Below are positions 1-9,400 of a stretch of 64,000 nt of DNA, in pieces. The stretch is from positions 62,001 through 126,000 of the forward strand of contig NZ_JARGER010000018.1 of assembly GCF_029210375.1 (NCBI RefSeq), given 5' to 3'. A model generated the notes under the pieces. It was not told where the DNA came from. It was given only the letters and a program-made list of their open reading frames with translations, and searched no databases. This DNA comes from Nocardioides sp. YIM 152315 (GTDB taxonomy: Bacteria; Actinomycetota; Actinomycetes; Propionibacteriales; Nocardioidaceae). Every line of letters starts with the position of its first letter. The first letter of the stretch is position 1. The position numbers and the translations under genes were made by a program.

Positions 1-1
1 C

Positions 2-289
2 ACCGATCTCCGCGCCTGGGTGGGGCCGCACATCTGCGGGAGCTGCTACGAGGTGCCCGACCGGATGCGCACCGACGTCGCGACGGCCGCGCCGGCGACC
101 CATGCCACGACGAGCTGGGGCACGCCCGGGCTCGACCTCGGTGCCGGCGTCGTGGCCGAGCTGGGCGCGGCCGGGATCCCGGTCGTCGAGGTCGGCGGCT
201 GCACGCGCGAGGACGACACGCTGCACTCCCACCGGCGCGACGGCGCAGCCGCCGGGCGGCTGGCGGGCGTCGTCTGGAGGACACCATGA
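2..289 (+). CDS. pgeF: PgeF/YfiH-type multicopper polyphenol oxidase family protein, C-terminal part (5' end outside window)
   Basis: Only the last 95 codons are present; the frame is open from base 2. The fragment carries the family signature GPHICGSCYEV (residues 9-19 of the fragment) and ends with HSHRRDG...AGRLAGVVW, the usual C-terminus of YfiH/PgeF proteins. Members are cytosolic metal-dependent enzymes with reported purine-nucleoside phosphorylase, laccase and peptidoglycan-editing activities; which applies here cannot be told. In actinobacteria this gene lies between ftsZ and yggS in the division cluster, which fits the next genes (yggS, sepF, yggT, wag31). The family is secure from the motifs; the exact biochemical role is not. 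Confidence 0.8.
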   Translation, partial: TDLRAWVGPHICGSCYEVPDRMRTDVATAAPATHATTSWGTPGLDLGAGVVAELGAAGIPVVEVGGCTREDDTLHSHRRDGAAAGRLAGVVWRTP

Positions 290-330
290 CCCGGCGCTGC
301 CGGTCCGGCGGTGACTCCTCCACAATCTCG

Positions 331-436
331 CCGGCCCAGAAGGTGGACCTCCCACCGCCACCCGGTGCAGCGCCGGGTGGGCGGTGGCCCCTCCACGCTT
401 CCGCCGGCCGAGACGGTGGATCTCCCACCGCCACCT
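331..436. repeat. Pair of 32-bp direct repeats with internal hairpin
   Basis: Positions 331-362 and 404-435 match with only three differences (ccggccCagaAggtggaCctcccac versus ccggccGagaCggtggaTctcccac, then ccgccacc in both). Each unit holds a short inverted repeat GGTGG...CCACC. The pair fills the 160-bp gap between pgeF and yggS; the second copy ends just upstream of the yggS ribosome-binding site. No other copy was noticed in the window. Role unknown. Confidence 0.7.
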
Positions 437-449
437 TGGAGGGCGCCGC

Positions 450-1148
450 GTGAGCCGCCGGGCCGAGATCGCCGCCAACCTCGCCGCGGTGCGCGAGCGG
501 ATCGCGGCGGCCTGCGCCGACGCGGGGCGCTCGCCCGACGACGTACGCCTGGTCGTCGTCACCAAGTACTTCCCCGCCGCCGACGTGCGGCTGCTCGCGG
601 ACCTCGGCGTCACCGACGTCGGCGAGAACCGGCACCAGGAGGCCGAGGCCAAGGCGGCCGAGTGCGGCGACCTCGGGCTGTGCTGGCACTTCATCGGCGG
701 CCTGCAGAGCAACAAGGCCGCGGCGGTCGCGTCGTACGCCGACGTCGTCGAGTCGGTCGACCGGGTCAAGCTGGTGGGTCCGCTCGACCGCGGCGCACAC
801 CCGCGCCCGCACCCGGTCGACGTGCTGCTCCAGGTCAGCCTCGACCCGCCGGACCGCGACGGTCGCGCGGGCGCCGACGCGGGCGACCTGCCGGCGCTGG
901 CCGCCGCGGTCGCGGAGGCGGGGATGCTGCGGCTGCGCGGGCTGATGGCCGTCGCCCCGCTCGGGGAGGACCCCCGAGCGGCCTTCGAACGGCTGGCGCG
1001 AATCCGCGAGGACTTCGTCGCCGAGCACCCCGACGCGACCTGGCTCTCGGCCGGGATGAGCAGTGATCTCGAGCACGCCGTGCGCGCCGGCGCGACACAC
1101 GTGCGCATCGGGTCCGCGGTGCTCGGTTCGAGGCCTCGGCTCAAGTAG
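450..1148 (+). CDS. yggS: YggS/PLPBP family pyridoxal-phosphate homeostasis protein
   Basis: 232 aa, the usual length. Single-domain PLP-binding protein of the YggS/PROSC family, without known catalysis, involved in PLP homeostasis in the cytosol. The PLP lysine is K39 in VVVTKYFPA; later family motifs include GENRHQEA, WHFIGGLQSNK, and SAGMSSDLEHAV near the C-terminus that binds phosphate. I chose GTG at 450 because ggagg (438-442) lies 7 bases upstream and the protein then begins as usual for the family; a longer upstream reading would run through the direct repeat. It sits between pgeF and sepF, the classical actinobacterial division-cluster order. Confidence 0.9.
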   Translation: MSRRAEIAANLAAVRERIAAACADAGRSPDDVRLVVVTKYFPAADVRLLADLGVTDVGENRHQEAEAKAAECGDLGLCWHFIGGLQSNKAAAVASYADVVESVDRVKLVGPLDRGAHPRPHPVDVLLQVSLDPPDRDGRAGADAGDLPALAAAVAEAGMLRLRGLMAVAPLGEDPRAAFERLARIREDFVAEHPDATWLSAGMSSDLEHAVRAGATHVRIGSAVLGSRPRLK

Positions 1149-1151
1149 GGT
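1146..1151 (+). promoter_or_regulatory. Candidate -10 box for sepF overlapping the yggS stop codon
   Basis: TAGGGT overlaps the TAG stop of yggS. A start about 7 bases downstream would give a leader of about 50 bases with the RBS cggagga at 1194-1200 before the sepF ATG. No good -35 is visible, so this is tentative. Confidence 0.3.
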
Positions 1152-1208
1152 CCCAATCACCACTAGTGCGTCCCCGCCGGGGGCGCGGAGTTCCGGAGGA
1201 CGACAGTC

Positions 1209-1706
1209 ATGAGCGGCGCGATGCGCAGGATCGGCGAGTACCTCGGCCTGCTCGAGGACACCGGACGGTACGACGACGAGTACGACTCCTACGACGAGTA
1301 CGAGACCCAGGAGACCGCCCCGGTGGCCGCGCGCAAGCGCGAGACCCGCCCCGCGCCGGTGTCCGACCTGGCGGAGCGGCGCCGCGCGACCGCGCCGGCG
1401 GGTGGCCCGACCGGCGTCGTCGCCGAGCTGTCGCGCATCACGACACTCCACCCGCGCACCTACAACGAGGCCCGCACCGTCGGCGAGAACTTCCGCGACG
1501 GCACGCCGGTGATCATGAACCTCTCCGAGATGGACGACGCCGACGCCAAGCGCCTCGTGGACTTCGCGGCCGGGCTGGTCTTTGCGACCCGTGGCACCAT
1601 CGAGCGCGTCACCAGCAAGGTGTTCCTGCTCTCGCCACCGAACGTCACGGTGGCCGCCGAGGACAAGCAACGGATCGTCGAGGGCGGCTTCTTCAACCAG
1701 AGCTAG
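1209..1706 (+). CDS. sepF: Cell division protein SepF
   Basis: 165 aa, cytosolic FtsZ anchor that tethers the Z-ring to the membrane. N-terminal amphipathic segment ([16 protein letters not shown]) for membrane binding, a long acidic Tyr/Asp-rich linker (about 20-45), then the compact SepF domain (about 75-165) with [15 protein letters not shown] and the [24 protein letters not shown] stretch that forms the FtsZ-binding dimer core. Start ATG at 1209 is preceded by ggagg at 1195-1199. It follows yggS and precedes yggT, as in other actinobacteria, where SepF is the main FtsZ membrane anchor because FtsA is absent. Confidence 0.95.
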   Translation: MSGAMRRIGEYLGLLEDTGRYDDEYDSYDEYETQETAPVAARKRETRPAPVSDLAERRRATAPAGGPTGVVAELSRITTLHPRTYNEARTVGENFRDGTPVIMNLSEMDDADAKRLVDFAAGLVFATRGTIERVTSKVFLLSPPNVTVAAEDKQRIVEGGFFNQS

Positions 1707-1718
1707 GACGCGGCGTAC

Positions 1719-2012
1719 GTGCAAACCGTTGGTCTGATCATCCAGGTAGTGCTGTGGGTCTTCATCGCACTCCTGTGGGTGCGCTTCGTCGTCGACTGGG
1801 TGCAGATCTTCGCGCGGCAGTGGACGCCGCGCGGAGCACTGCTGGTCGGCCTCGAGGGCGTCTACTCCGCCACCGACCCGCCGATCAAGGCGCTGCGCCG
1901 GGTGATCCCGCCGCTGCGGCTCGGGAGCATCTCGCTCGACCTGAGCTTCCTGATCGTGATGATCGGGGCATACATCCTGCTCTCGCTCAACGGGCGGATC
2001 CTGCTGAGCTGA
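1719..2012 (+). CDS. YggT family integral membrane protein
   Basis: 97 aa with two membrane segments (about 4-24 and 70-93) and the family's intervening motif DPPIKALRRVIPP. YggT proteins are small inner-membrane proteins of unclear function, linked by position to cell division genes. GTG at 1719 lies 13 bases after the sepF stop and gives the expected hydrophobic start; there is no strong RBS. The sepF-yggT-wag31 order is conserved in actinobacteria, so co-transcription with sepF is likely. Confidence 0.85.
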   Translation: MQTVGLIIQVVLWVFIALLWVRFVVDWVQIFARQWTPRGALLVGLEGVYSATDPPIKALRRVIPPLRLGSISLDLSFLIVMIGAYILLSLNGRILLS

Positions 2013-2115
2013 GAGTGGGCGCCGTGCTGGATGGACCCGCTGGATGCTCCGGGGACCCGCACAGGCGCTATTGTTCGACGGACAGCAACTCTGACGAGAA
2101 TGAATGGGTGAGGTC

Positions 2116-2853
2116 ATGCCGCTGACGCCTGAGGACGTGAGTAACAAGCGCTTTACTCCCGTCCGGCTCCGCGAGGGCTACGACATGGGCGAGGTCGACC
2201 AGTTCCTCGACGAGGTGGAGGCGGAGCTGGCGCGGCTCACGAAGGAGAACGACGACCTCAGGTCGAAGCTGTCGGCCGCGCAGTCCGGCGCTCCGGTCCC
2301 GGCGCCCGCCCCGGTCGTCGAGGAGAAGAAGCCGGAGCCGACCCCGGCCCCCGCGCCGATCCCGGAGCCCGTGGTGGCCGCGAGCCCGGTCGAGACGCTT
2401 CGCGTGGAGACCGTCCCCGACGCCTCGAACGCCGCCGCGCGCCTGCTGGAGATCGCCACCCGCAACGCCGACGAGCTGGTCGAGGACGCCAAGAACGAGG
2501 CCGACAAGATCATCGCCGAGGCTCGGACCAAGTCCGAGCGGCTCGACGTCGAGTCCCGCACCAAGGCCGACCGCCTCGAGGCGGACGCCCGCACCCGGGC
2601 GCAGATGCTGGACTCCGAGACCGCCGAGCGCCGCCGCCAGATGTTCGGCGAGCTCGAGACGGAGCGCGACAAGCTCAACTCCGAGGTCGAGCGCCTGCGC
2701 TCGTTCGAGCGTGAGTACCGGTCCCGGCTCAAGAGCTACTTCAGCCAGCAGCTCGAGGCGCTCAACACCGGCTCCGAGGCGCCCACCTCGTCCGGTGAGG
2801 AGACGCCCGCTCCCAAGCGACTGCGCTCGATCCTCGGCGAGGACGACGGCTGA
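2116..2853 (+). CDS. wag31: DivIVA/Wag31 polar growth and division scaffold
   Basis: 245 aa. N-terminal DivIVA membrane-binding domain (1-60: MPLTPEDVSNKRF, GYDMGEVDQFLDEVEAEL) followed by a coiled coil, a Pro/Ala/Glu-rich linker (about 60-95) and a long C-terminal coiled coil full of Ala/Lys/Glu (about 110-225). Wag31 binds negatively curved membrane at poles and septum and directs apical growth. I chose ATG 2116 rather than the in-frame ATG 2104, because family members begin MPLTP and gtgagg sits just upstream. A strong palindromic terminator follows. Confidence 0.95.
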   Translation: MPLTPEDVSNKRFTPVRLREGYDMGEVDQFLDEVEAELARLTKENDDLRSKLSAAQSGAPVPAPAPVVEEKKPEPTPAPAPIPEPVVAASPVETLRVETVPDASNAAARLLEIATRNADELVEDAKNEADKIIAEARTKSERLDVESRTKADRLEADARTRAQMLDSETAERRRQMFGELETERDKLNSEVERLRSFEREYRSRLKSYFSQQLEALNTGSEAPTSSGEETPAPKRLRSILGEDDG

Positions 2854-2868
2854 CCGCTGCCGAACAGT

Positions 2869-2906
2869 CGACACCGGCCGGTCCCCGCGGGGACCGGCCG
2901 GTGTCG
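2869..2906 (+). terminator. Perfect 38-bp palindromic terminator after wag31
   Basis: CGACACCGGCCGGTCCCC, GC and the exact reverse complement of the left arm make an uninterrupted palindrome of two 18-base arms, 15 bases after the wag31 stop. There is no U-tract, as is common for actinobacterial hairpin terminators. Confidence 0.8.
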
Positions 2907-2926
2907 TGTTCCACGGTGAGTCGGGT

Positions 2927-2955
2927 TTGAGGGGGTCCCGGCGCTCGGCTACCCT
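2927..2955 (+). promoter_or_regulatory. Candidate housekeeping promoter for the DksA-like gene
   Basis: TTGAGG (2927-2932), a 17-base spacer and TACCCT (2950-2955). The predicted start near 2962 gives a leader of about 50 bases that ends in a strong RBS, GAGGAGG (2999-3005), 7 bases before the ATG at 3013. Confidence 0.5.
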
Positions 2956-3012
2956 CCCTGCACCCACTGTGGCACGACGCACAGGCGCCCCAACGGCCGA
3001 GGAGGCCCGCTG

Positions 3013-4059
3013 ATGGCTCGCAGCACCAGGAAGTCGATCGCCGGAAAGGCGACGGCGGCAGCCCGGAAGGTGGTCGCGCGCAAGACCCCGGCCGCCAAGG
3101 CGACCACGGGCTCGGGCTCCTCGTCGAAGAAGGCAGCGGCGAAGAAGGCTCCCGCGAAGAAGGCTCCCGCCAAGAAGGCTCCGGCGAAGAAGGCTCCGGT
3201 CAAGAAGGCTGCGGCGAAGAAGGCTCCGGCGAAGGTGGCGGCCAAGAAGGCGGCGCCCGCCAAGAAGGCGCCCGCCAAGAAGACTGCGGTCAAGAAGTCG
3301 ACGGCGACGAAGGCCGCTCCGGTCAAGAAGGCCCCGGCCAAGGTCGCCGCCAAGAAGGCGCCCGCCAAGAAGGCGCCCGCCAAGAAGGCTCCGGTCAAGA
3401 AGGCTCCGGTCAAGAAGGCTCCGGTCAAGAAGTCGACGGCGACGAAGGCCGCTCCGGTCAAGAAGGCTCCGGGCAAGGTCGCCGCCAAGAAGGCGGCGCC
3501 CGCCGAGAAGGCTCCGGCGAGGAAGGCCCCGGCCACACAGACGGCACCGAAGACGGCGCCGAAGACGGCCAAGAAGACAGCCAAGAAGACAGCCAAGAAG
3601 ACAGCCAAGAGGACGGTCAAGAGGACGGTCGCGAAGACGACGGCGCCCCGCAAGAAGGCGGCCGTCAGCTCGCTCGTCGTCCAGGAAGGCGAGTCGGCCT
3701 GGACCAAGGCCGAGCTCAAGGAGGTGCTCGACGAGCTCCACGAGCAGCGAGCCCACAGCCTCGAGATCGTCGAGGGGCTCGACTCCGAGCTCAACGGCCT
3801 GATGCGCGACTCGGGCGACGGTGCCGGCCAGGACCAGGCCGACGTCGGCGCGAGCACGTTCGAGCGCGACCACGAGCTCACCGTCCTCAACAGCGAGCGC
3901 GACAAGCTGGCGCAGATCGAACGGGCCCTGACCCGCATCGACGACGGCACGTACGGCGTCTGCGAGTCGTGCGGGAACCCGATCGGCAAGATGCGGCTCA
4001 TGGCCTTCCCGCGTGCCACACTGTGCATGACATGCAAGCAGCGCGAGGAGCGTCGCTGA
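3013..4059 (+). CDS. DksA/TraR-type zinc-finger protein with histone-H1-like Lys/Ala tail
   Basis: 348 aa in two parts. Residues 1-216 are a low-complexity basic tail of [14 protein letters not shown] and VKKST repeats, like histone H1 or mycobacterial HU tails, expected to coat or condense DNA. Residues 217-348 are a DksA/TraR-like domain: a coiled coil (about 225-300) and a C4 zinc finger with C317, C320, C338 and C341 ([12 protein letters not shown]...LCMTC). DksA-type proteins act on RNA polymerase through the secondary channel. The tail is several times longer than the functional domain, and repeat number probably varies between strains. Terminator before, own promoter, then lspA 15 bases downstream. 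Family certain for the C-terminal part; the combined role is inferred. Confidence 0.85.
   Translation: MARSTRKSIAGKATAAARKVVARKTPAAKATTGSGSSSKKAAAKKAPAKKAPAKKAPAKKAPVKKAAAKKAPAKVAAKKAAPAKKAPAKKTAVKKSTATKAAPVKKAPAKVAAKKAPAKKAPAKKAPVKKAPVKKAPVKKSTATKAAPVKKAPGKVAAKKAAPAEKAPARKAPATQTAPKTAPKTAKKTAKKTAKKTAKRTVKRTVAKTTAPRKKAAVSSLVVQEGESAWTKAELKEVLDELHEQRAHSLEIVEGLDSELNGLMRDSGDGAGQDQADVGASTFERDHELTVLNSERDKLAQIERALTRIDDGTYGVCESCGNPIGKMRLMAFPRATLCMTCKQREERR
3130..3640 (+). repeat. Degenerate coding repeats (AAGAAGGCtCCgGCg-type) in the basic tail
   Basis: About 500 bases of tandem, imperfect 12-15-base units encoding [15 protein letters not shown] blocks. A larger unit encoding [17 protein letters not shown] occurs twice (near 3290 and 3420), pointing to internal duplication. 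The repeats also create long, meaningless open frames on the opposite strand. Confidence 0.85.
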
Positions 4060-4073
4060 CCGGCGACCAAGAG

Positions 4074-4625
4074 GTGGACCCACCGGCTCGACCCCGCGCA
4101 TCGCGAGCGCGGCTGCTCACGGTCTTCGGGCTGGTCGCGGCCACGGCGTACGCCGTCGACGTCGTCTCGAAGGTCCTGGCGGTCGACCGGCTGACCGACA
4201 GCGCCGACGTCGAGGTCGTCGGCGACTTCCTCGTGCTCCACCTGGTGCGCAACTCCGGCGCGGCGTTCAGCACCGGCACCGGCTTCACCGAGGTCTTCAG
4301 CGTGCTGGCCACGGTCGCGGTGGTGGCGATCCTCTGGTTCGTCCGCAAGGTCGGCAGCGTGGTGTGGGCGGTGGCGCTGGGCTTCCTGCTCGCCGGCGTC
4401 GCGGGCAACCTGACCGACCGCCTGCTGCGCGAGCCCGGTCCGCTGCGGGGGCACGTCATCGACTTCTTCATGCTGCCCAACTGGCCGGTCTTCAACGTCG
4501 CCGACATCTGCATCAACATCGCCGCCGGGCTGATCCTCGTGCAGGTCTTCCGGGGCGTGCACCTCGACGGACGCCGCGAGACGAAGGACCCCGCCGCGGA
4601 CCCGTCCGAGGAGCCGGCGGAGTGA
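4074..4625 (+). CDS. lspA: Lipoprotein signal peptidase (signal peptidase II)
   Basis: 183 aa, four membrane segments (about 13-32, 74-92, 96-112, 140-160). Aspartyl protease that cleaves prolipoprotein signal peptides after lipidation. Motifs: RNSGAAF (60-66), GNLTDRL with catalytic D115, and FNVADICI with catalytic D144. The start is uncertain: GTG 4074 gives normal family length; ATG 4032, inside the dksA-like gene, would add 14 residues. Its stop overlaps the rluD GTG (GTGA), so the two are translationally coupled. It works after Lgt, encoded at 30.8 kb in this window. Confidence 0.9.
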   Translation: MDPPARPRASRARLLTVFGLVAATAYAVDVVSKVLAVDRLTDSADVEVVGDFLVLHLVRNSGAAFSTGTGFTEVFSVLATVAVVAILWFVRKVGSVVWAVALGFLLAGVAGNLTDRLLREPGPLRGHVIDFFMLPNWPVFNVADICINIAAGLILVQVFRGVHLDGRRETKDPAADPSEEPAE

Positions 4626-5554
4626 ACGCCGAGCACCGGATCCTCCCGGTCCCCGAGGGACTCGCGGGGGAGCGGGTCGACGCCGCGATGGCACGCCTCT
4701 TCGGTCTGTCGCGCACCCGCGCGGCCGACCTGATCAACGCCGGGCAGGTCGAGCTCGACGGTGCGGCGGTCGCGAAGAGCGACCGGGTGCTGCCCGGCGC
4801 CATCCTCGACGTCACCATCCCGGTCGAGGCCGACCCGCTCGAGGTCGTGCCCGAGGTGGTCGAGGGGATCAAGATCATCCACGACGACGACGCGATCGTC
4901 GTGATCGACAAGCCGGTCGGCGTCGCCGTGCACCCCTCACCGGGCTGGACCGGACCCACCGTCGTCGGTCACCTCGCCGGGGCCGGCTTCAGGATCTCCA
5001 CCAGCGGCGCGTCCGAGCGGCAGGGCATCGTGCAGCGCCTGGACGTCGGCACCTCCGGCGTCATGGTGATCTGCAAGTCCGAGCACGCCTACTCGGTGCT
5101 CAAGAACGCCTTCCGGCAGCGCACCGTCGACAAGACCTACCACGCCCTCGTGCAGGGACACCCCGACCCGCTCGAGGGGACGATCGACGCGCCGATCGGG
5201 CGGCACCCGAAGGCCGACTACAAGTTCGCGGTCATGGCCGACGGTCGCCACAGCGTCACCCACTACGAGACGCTCGAGGCACACCGGTTCGCCAGCCTGC
5301 TGGAGATCCACCTCGAGACCGGCCGGACCCACCAGATCCGGGTGCACATGGCCGCGCTCAAGCACCCCTGCGTCGGCGACCTCACCTACGGCGCCGACCC
5401 CACGCTCGCCAAGCGCTGCGGGCTGGAGCGGCAGTGGCTGCACGCCGTACGCCTCGGCTTCGAGCACCCGGACTCCGGCGAGTACGTCGAGTACGAGTCG
5501 AGCTACCCCGACGACCTCGCCCGGGCGCTCGAGGTGATCAGGGATGCCCACTGA
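4622..5554 (+). CDS. rluD: RluA/RluD-family 23S rRNA pseudouridine synthase
   Basis: 310 aa. N-terminal S4 RNA-binding domain (about 16-60, [18 protein letters not shown]) then the pseudouridine synthase domain with the catalytic aspartate D141 in QRLDVGTSG, and the downstream [10 protein letters not shown] and [11 protein letters not shown] blocks. The common HRLD is QRLD here; the Asp is kept. It isomerises uridines in large-subunit rRNA. GTG at 4622 overlaps the lspA stop by four bases. The lspA-rluD pair is conserved in actinobacteria. Whether it targets the RluD sites or another site cannot be settled from sequence. Confidence 0.88.
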   Translation: MNAEHRILPVPEGLAGERVDAAMARLFGLSRTRAADLINAGQVELDGAAVAKSDRVLPGAILDVTIPVEADPLEVVPEVVEGIKIIHDDDAIVVIDKPVGVAVHPSPGWTGPTVVGHLAGAGFRISTSGASERQGIVQRLDVGTSGVMVICKSEHAYSVLKNAFRQRTVDKTYHALVQGHPDPLEGTIDAPIGRHPKADYKFAVMADGRHSVTHYETLEAHRFASLLEIHLETGRTHQIRVHMAALKHPCVGDLTYGADPTLAKRCGLERQWLHAVRLGFEHPDSGEYVEYESSYPDDLARALEVIRDAH

Positions 5555-6266
5555 CGCCGTGACGGACCTCGTGCTCCGGCCCGCCGGTGCCGAGGACGCC
5601 GCCGCCATGGCCGACCTGTACTCCGCGGCCCGGGTCGCGGCGGTCCCGCAGATGCCGTCGGCGATGCACACCAACGCCGAGGACCGGCACTGGATGGCGG
5701 GCCAGCTCGCGCGGGACGACCACGAGGGGTGGGTGGCCGAGCGCGACGCAGCGATCGTCGGCTACGCACTGCTCTCGCCGACGTGGCTGGACCATCTCTT
5801 CGTGCACCCCGAGCACCTCGGCTCCGGCATCGGCTCGGTGCTCCTCGACGTGGTGAAGTCGGTGCGGCCCGACGGCTTCGCGCTGTGGGTGTTCGAGAGC
5901 AACGCCGGCGCCCGGCGCTTCTACCTCCGGCACGGGCTGGTCGAGCTCGAGCGCACCGACGGGTCCGGCAACGAGGAGAAGGCCCCCGACGTCCGGATGG
6001 CCTGGCCCGGCGCCGACCCACTCGCCTTCCTCCGCGGCCTGATCGACGACGTCGACGAACAGCTGGGCGACCTGCTCGCCCGCCGAGTCGCGCTGACCCG
6101 GGCCGTCCAGGGCATCAAGCCCGACACCTCCCGCGACCCGGTCCGCGAGCGCGAGATCGCGGCGACGCTCGCCCGGCGGGCCCCCGAGCTGGGCGAGGAG
6201 CGCCTGGCCCGCATCGTGCACACGATCATCACCGAGAGCCTCGACGCCGCTGCCGGCGGCGGTTGA
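5544..6266 (+). CDS. GNAT acetyltransferase fused to an AroQ-type chorismate mutase domain
   Basis: 240 aa. Residues 8-155 are a GNAT fold: [18 protein letters not shown] matches the acetyl-CoA pyrophosphate loop (motif A), then [16 protein letters not shown]. Residues 159-235 look like an all-helical AroQ chorismate mutase: [19 protein letters not shown], a lysine in VQGIK (K192) and the D-x-x-R-E motif D198/R201/E202. The terminal glutamine of the E. coli enzyme appears to be alanine, so mutase activity is uncertain. ATG 5544 overlaps rluD by 11 bases; GTG 5559 is an alternative start. The acceptor substrate is unknown. The domain fusion is read from motifs, not from a search. Confidence 0.72.
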   Translation: MPTDAVTDLVLRPAGAEDAAAMADLYSAARVAAVPQMPSAMHTNAEDRHWMAGQLARDDHEGWVAERDAAIVGYALLSPTWLDHLFVHPEHLGSGIGSVLLDVVKSVRPDGFALWVFESNAGARRFYLRHGLVELERTDGSGNEEKAPDVRMAWPGADPLAFLRGLIDDVDEQLGDLLARRVALTRAVQGIKPDTSRDPVREREIAATLARRAPELGEERLARIVHTIITESLDAAAGGG

Positions 6267-6268
6267 GG

Positions 6269-6333
6269 GGTGGTTTCGAGACGGGACTTCGTGCCTCCTC
6301 AACCACCGGGCTGGCGCCTGTCTCGAAACCACC
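6269..6333. repeat. Dispersed palindromic repeat, family A, copy 1
   Basis: Outer arms ggtggtttcgagac (6269-6282) and gtctcgaaaccacc (6320-6333) are perfect 14-base reverse complements around a loop containing cctcctcaaccaccgggctg. It starts right after the GNAT stop and may serve as a terminator. A diverged second copy with the same inner words lies at 25079-25166. Confidence 0.75.
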
Positions 6334-6479
6334 GCTGTCGGAGCGTCCTCCTAAGGTGAGCTCAGCGGTCACGTAGGCTGGCGTCCTTCCCCAACCCGGC
6401 GCCCCGGCCCTCTCCGTGGCTCTGGTCAGTCATGCCCGCACCACCCGAGATCGACACAGCCGAGGAGTGGCCGACGACG

Positions 6480-9400
6480 ATGGCGAACGGCTCCCAGGAC
6501 TCCTTCGTCCACCTCCACGTGCACACCGAGTACTCCATGCTCGACGGCGCCTCGCTGCTCGACGGACTGTTCGGCCGGGTCGCGGATCTCGAGATGCCGG
6601 CGATCGCGATGACCGACCACGGCAACCTGCACGGCGCGTTCGACTTCTACTCCAAGGCGCGCAAGCACGGCGTCAAGCCGATCATCGGCATCGAGGCCTA
6701 CCTCACCCCCGGCACCCATCGCTCGGAGAAGCGCCGCGTCCGGTGGGGGAAGGGCGACGCGGCCGAGGAGGGCGGCAAGGACGTCGCCGGTGGTGGTGCC
6801 TACACCCACATGACGATGTGGGCCGAGAACACCGCCGGGATGCACAACCTGTTCCGGCTCGCGAGCCTCGCCAGTCTCGAGGGCTACTACTACAAGCCCC
6901 GCATGGACCGCGAGCTGCTGCAGCAGTACTCGACGGGGATCATCGCCAGCACCGGCTGCCTCTCCGGCGAGATCCAGACGCGCCTGACGCTCGGGCAGTA
7001 CGACGAGGCGCTCAAGGCGGCCGGGGAGTTCCAGGACATCTTCGGCAAGGACAACTTCTACCTCGAGCTGATGGACCACGGCATCGCCGCCGAGCGCGCC
7101 ACCCGTGAGGACCTGCTCCGGATCGCCAAGACGCTCGACCTGCCGACGATCGTCACCAACGACACGCACTACACCAACCCCGAGGACGCCGACGGCCAGG
7201 ACGCCCTCATCTGCGTCGCCTCCGGCAAGCGGCTGGCCGACACCAACCGGCTCAAGTTCGACGGTGGTGGCTACTACATCAAGTCCGCGGCCGAGATGCG
7301 GGAGCTCTGGGCCGACTTCCCCGACGCGTGCGACAACACCCTCGCGATCGCCGAGCGCTGCGAGGTGGAGTTCGTCGAGTCCACCGGCGGCTACATGGCG
7401 CGCGCCGACGTGCCCGAGAGCGAGACCGAGGAGAGCTGGTTCCGCAAGGAGGTCTGGCGCGGCATCGAGGCCCGCTACCCGGGCGACCGGCTCGACCAGC
7501 GCGTCAAGGACCGCGTCGAGATGGAGCTCGCGGTCATCTCCCAGAAGGGCTACTGCGGCTACTACCTGGTGGTCGCCGACTTCATCCAGTGGTCCAAGCG
7601 CAACGGCATCCGGGTCGGTCCGGGCCGTGGCTCCGGCGCGGGCTCGATCGCGGCGTACGCCCTCAGCATCACCGACCTCTGCCCCCTCGAGCACGGACTG
7701 TTCTTCGAGCGCTTCCTCAACCCCGAGCGTCCGTCGATGCCCGACTTCGACATCGACTTCGACGACCACCGCCGCGGCGAGGTCATCAAGTACGTCACCG
7801 ACAAGTACGGCGCCGACCGGGTCGCCCAGATCGCGACCTTCGGCCGGCTGAAGTCGAAGGCCGCGATCAAGGACGCCGCGCGCGTGCTCGACCACGGCTT
7901 CGCGATCTCCGACCGCATCACCAAGGCGCTGCCGCCCGACGTGATGGGCAAGGGCGTCCCGCTCAAGGACATCTTCAACGCCGAGCACAAGCGGTACGGC
8001 GAGGGCGGCGAGTTCCGCGCCCTCCACGACTCCGACCCCGACGTCCGCACGATCTTCAGCACCGCGCTCGGCCTCGAGGGCCAGATCCGCAACTGGGGCG
8101 TGCACGCCGCGGGCGTGATCATGTCGAGCGCTCCGCTCATCGACGTCGTCCCGATCATGGCGCGGCCGCAGGACGGCGCGATCATCACCCAGTTCGACTA
8201 CCCGATGTGCGAGTCGCTCGGGCTGGTCAAGATGGACTTCCTCGGGCTGAGCAACCTGCACATCCTCGAGGACGCGCTCGCCAACATCGAGGCCAACAAG
8301 GACGAGCACGTCGTCCTCGAGGAGCTGCCGTTCGACGACCGGGCGACCTACGAGCTGATGGGCCGCGGCGACACGCTCGGCGTCTTCCAGCTCGACGGTG
8401 GTGGCATGCGCGCGCTGCTGCGCTCGATGCAGCCCGACCAGTTTGCCGACATCACCGCGGTCAGCGCGCTGTACCGTCCCGGCCCGATGGGCGCCGACTC
8501 GCACAACAAGTACGCCCGCCGCAAGAACGGGCGCGAGCCGATCGAGCCCATCCACCCGGCCCTCGCCGAGGCGCTCGAGCCGGTGCTGGGGGAGACCTAC
8601 GGCCTGATCGTCTACCAGGAGCAGGTGATGGCGATCGCCCAGGTCCTGGCCGGCTTCACGCTGGGCGCCGCGGACAACCTGCGCCGGGCGATGGGCAAGA
8701 AGAAGAAGGAGGAGCTCGACAAGCAGTACGCCGGCTTCCAGGCCGGCATGCTCGAGCGCGGGTTCCCCCAGGCCGCGATCGACAAGCTCTGGGAGATCCT
8801 GCTCCCGTTCTCCGACTACGCGTTCAACAAGTCCCACTCGGCGGCGTACGGCGTCATCACCTACTGGACCGCCTACCTCAAGGCCAACTACCCGGCCGAG
8901 TACATGGCCGCCTTGCTGACGTCCGCCCGGGACGACAAGGACAAGATGGCGATCTACCTCAACGAGTGCCGGCGGATGAAGATCCAGGTGCTCCCGCCCG
9001 ACGTCAACGAGTCGGCCCACAACTTCACGCCGGTCGGTCGCGACATCCGCTTCGGCCTCACCGCGATCCGCAACGTCGGCTCCAACGTGGTCGACGGGAT
9101 CGTCGCCGCACGCGCCGAGCAGGGCCGCTACGACGACTTCAACGACTTCCTCAAGAAGGTCCCGGCCCAGGTCTGCAACAAGCGGGTGATCGAGTCGCTG
9201 GTCAAGGCCGGCGCCTTCGACGACATGAAGCACAAGCGGCGTGCGCTCGTGGCGATCCACGAGACCGCCGTGGACCAGTACGTCGACATCAAGCGCAACG
9301 AGGCGATCGGACAGGACTCCCTCTTCGGCGGTCTCGACGACGACGGGTCGGGCTTCGGCGTGTCCGTCTCGATCCCCGACATCGACGACTGGGACAAGAT

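Noticed and set aside
2068..4101. 677- and 581-aa open frames on the minus strand over wag31 and the DksA-like gene, full of Leu/Arg or Phe/Ala repeats
   Set aside because: They mirror the Lys/Ala codon repeats of the plus-strand gene and have no RBS or family; normal high-GC shadow frames.
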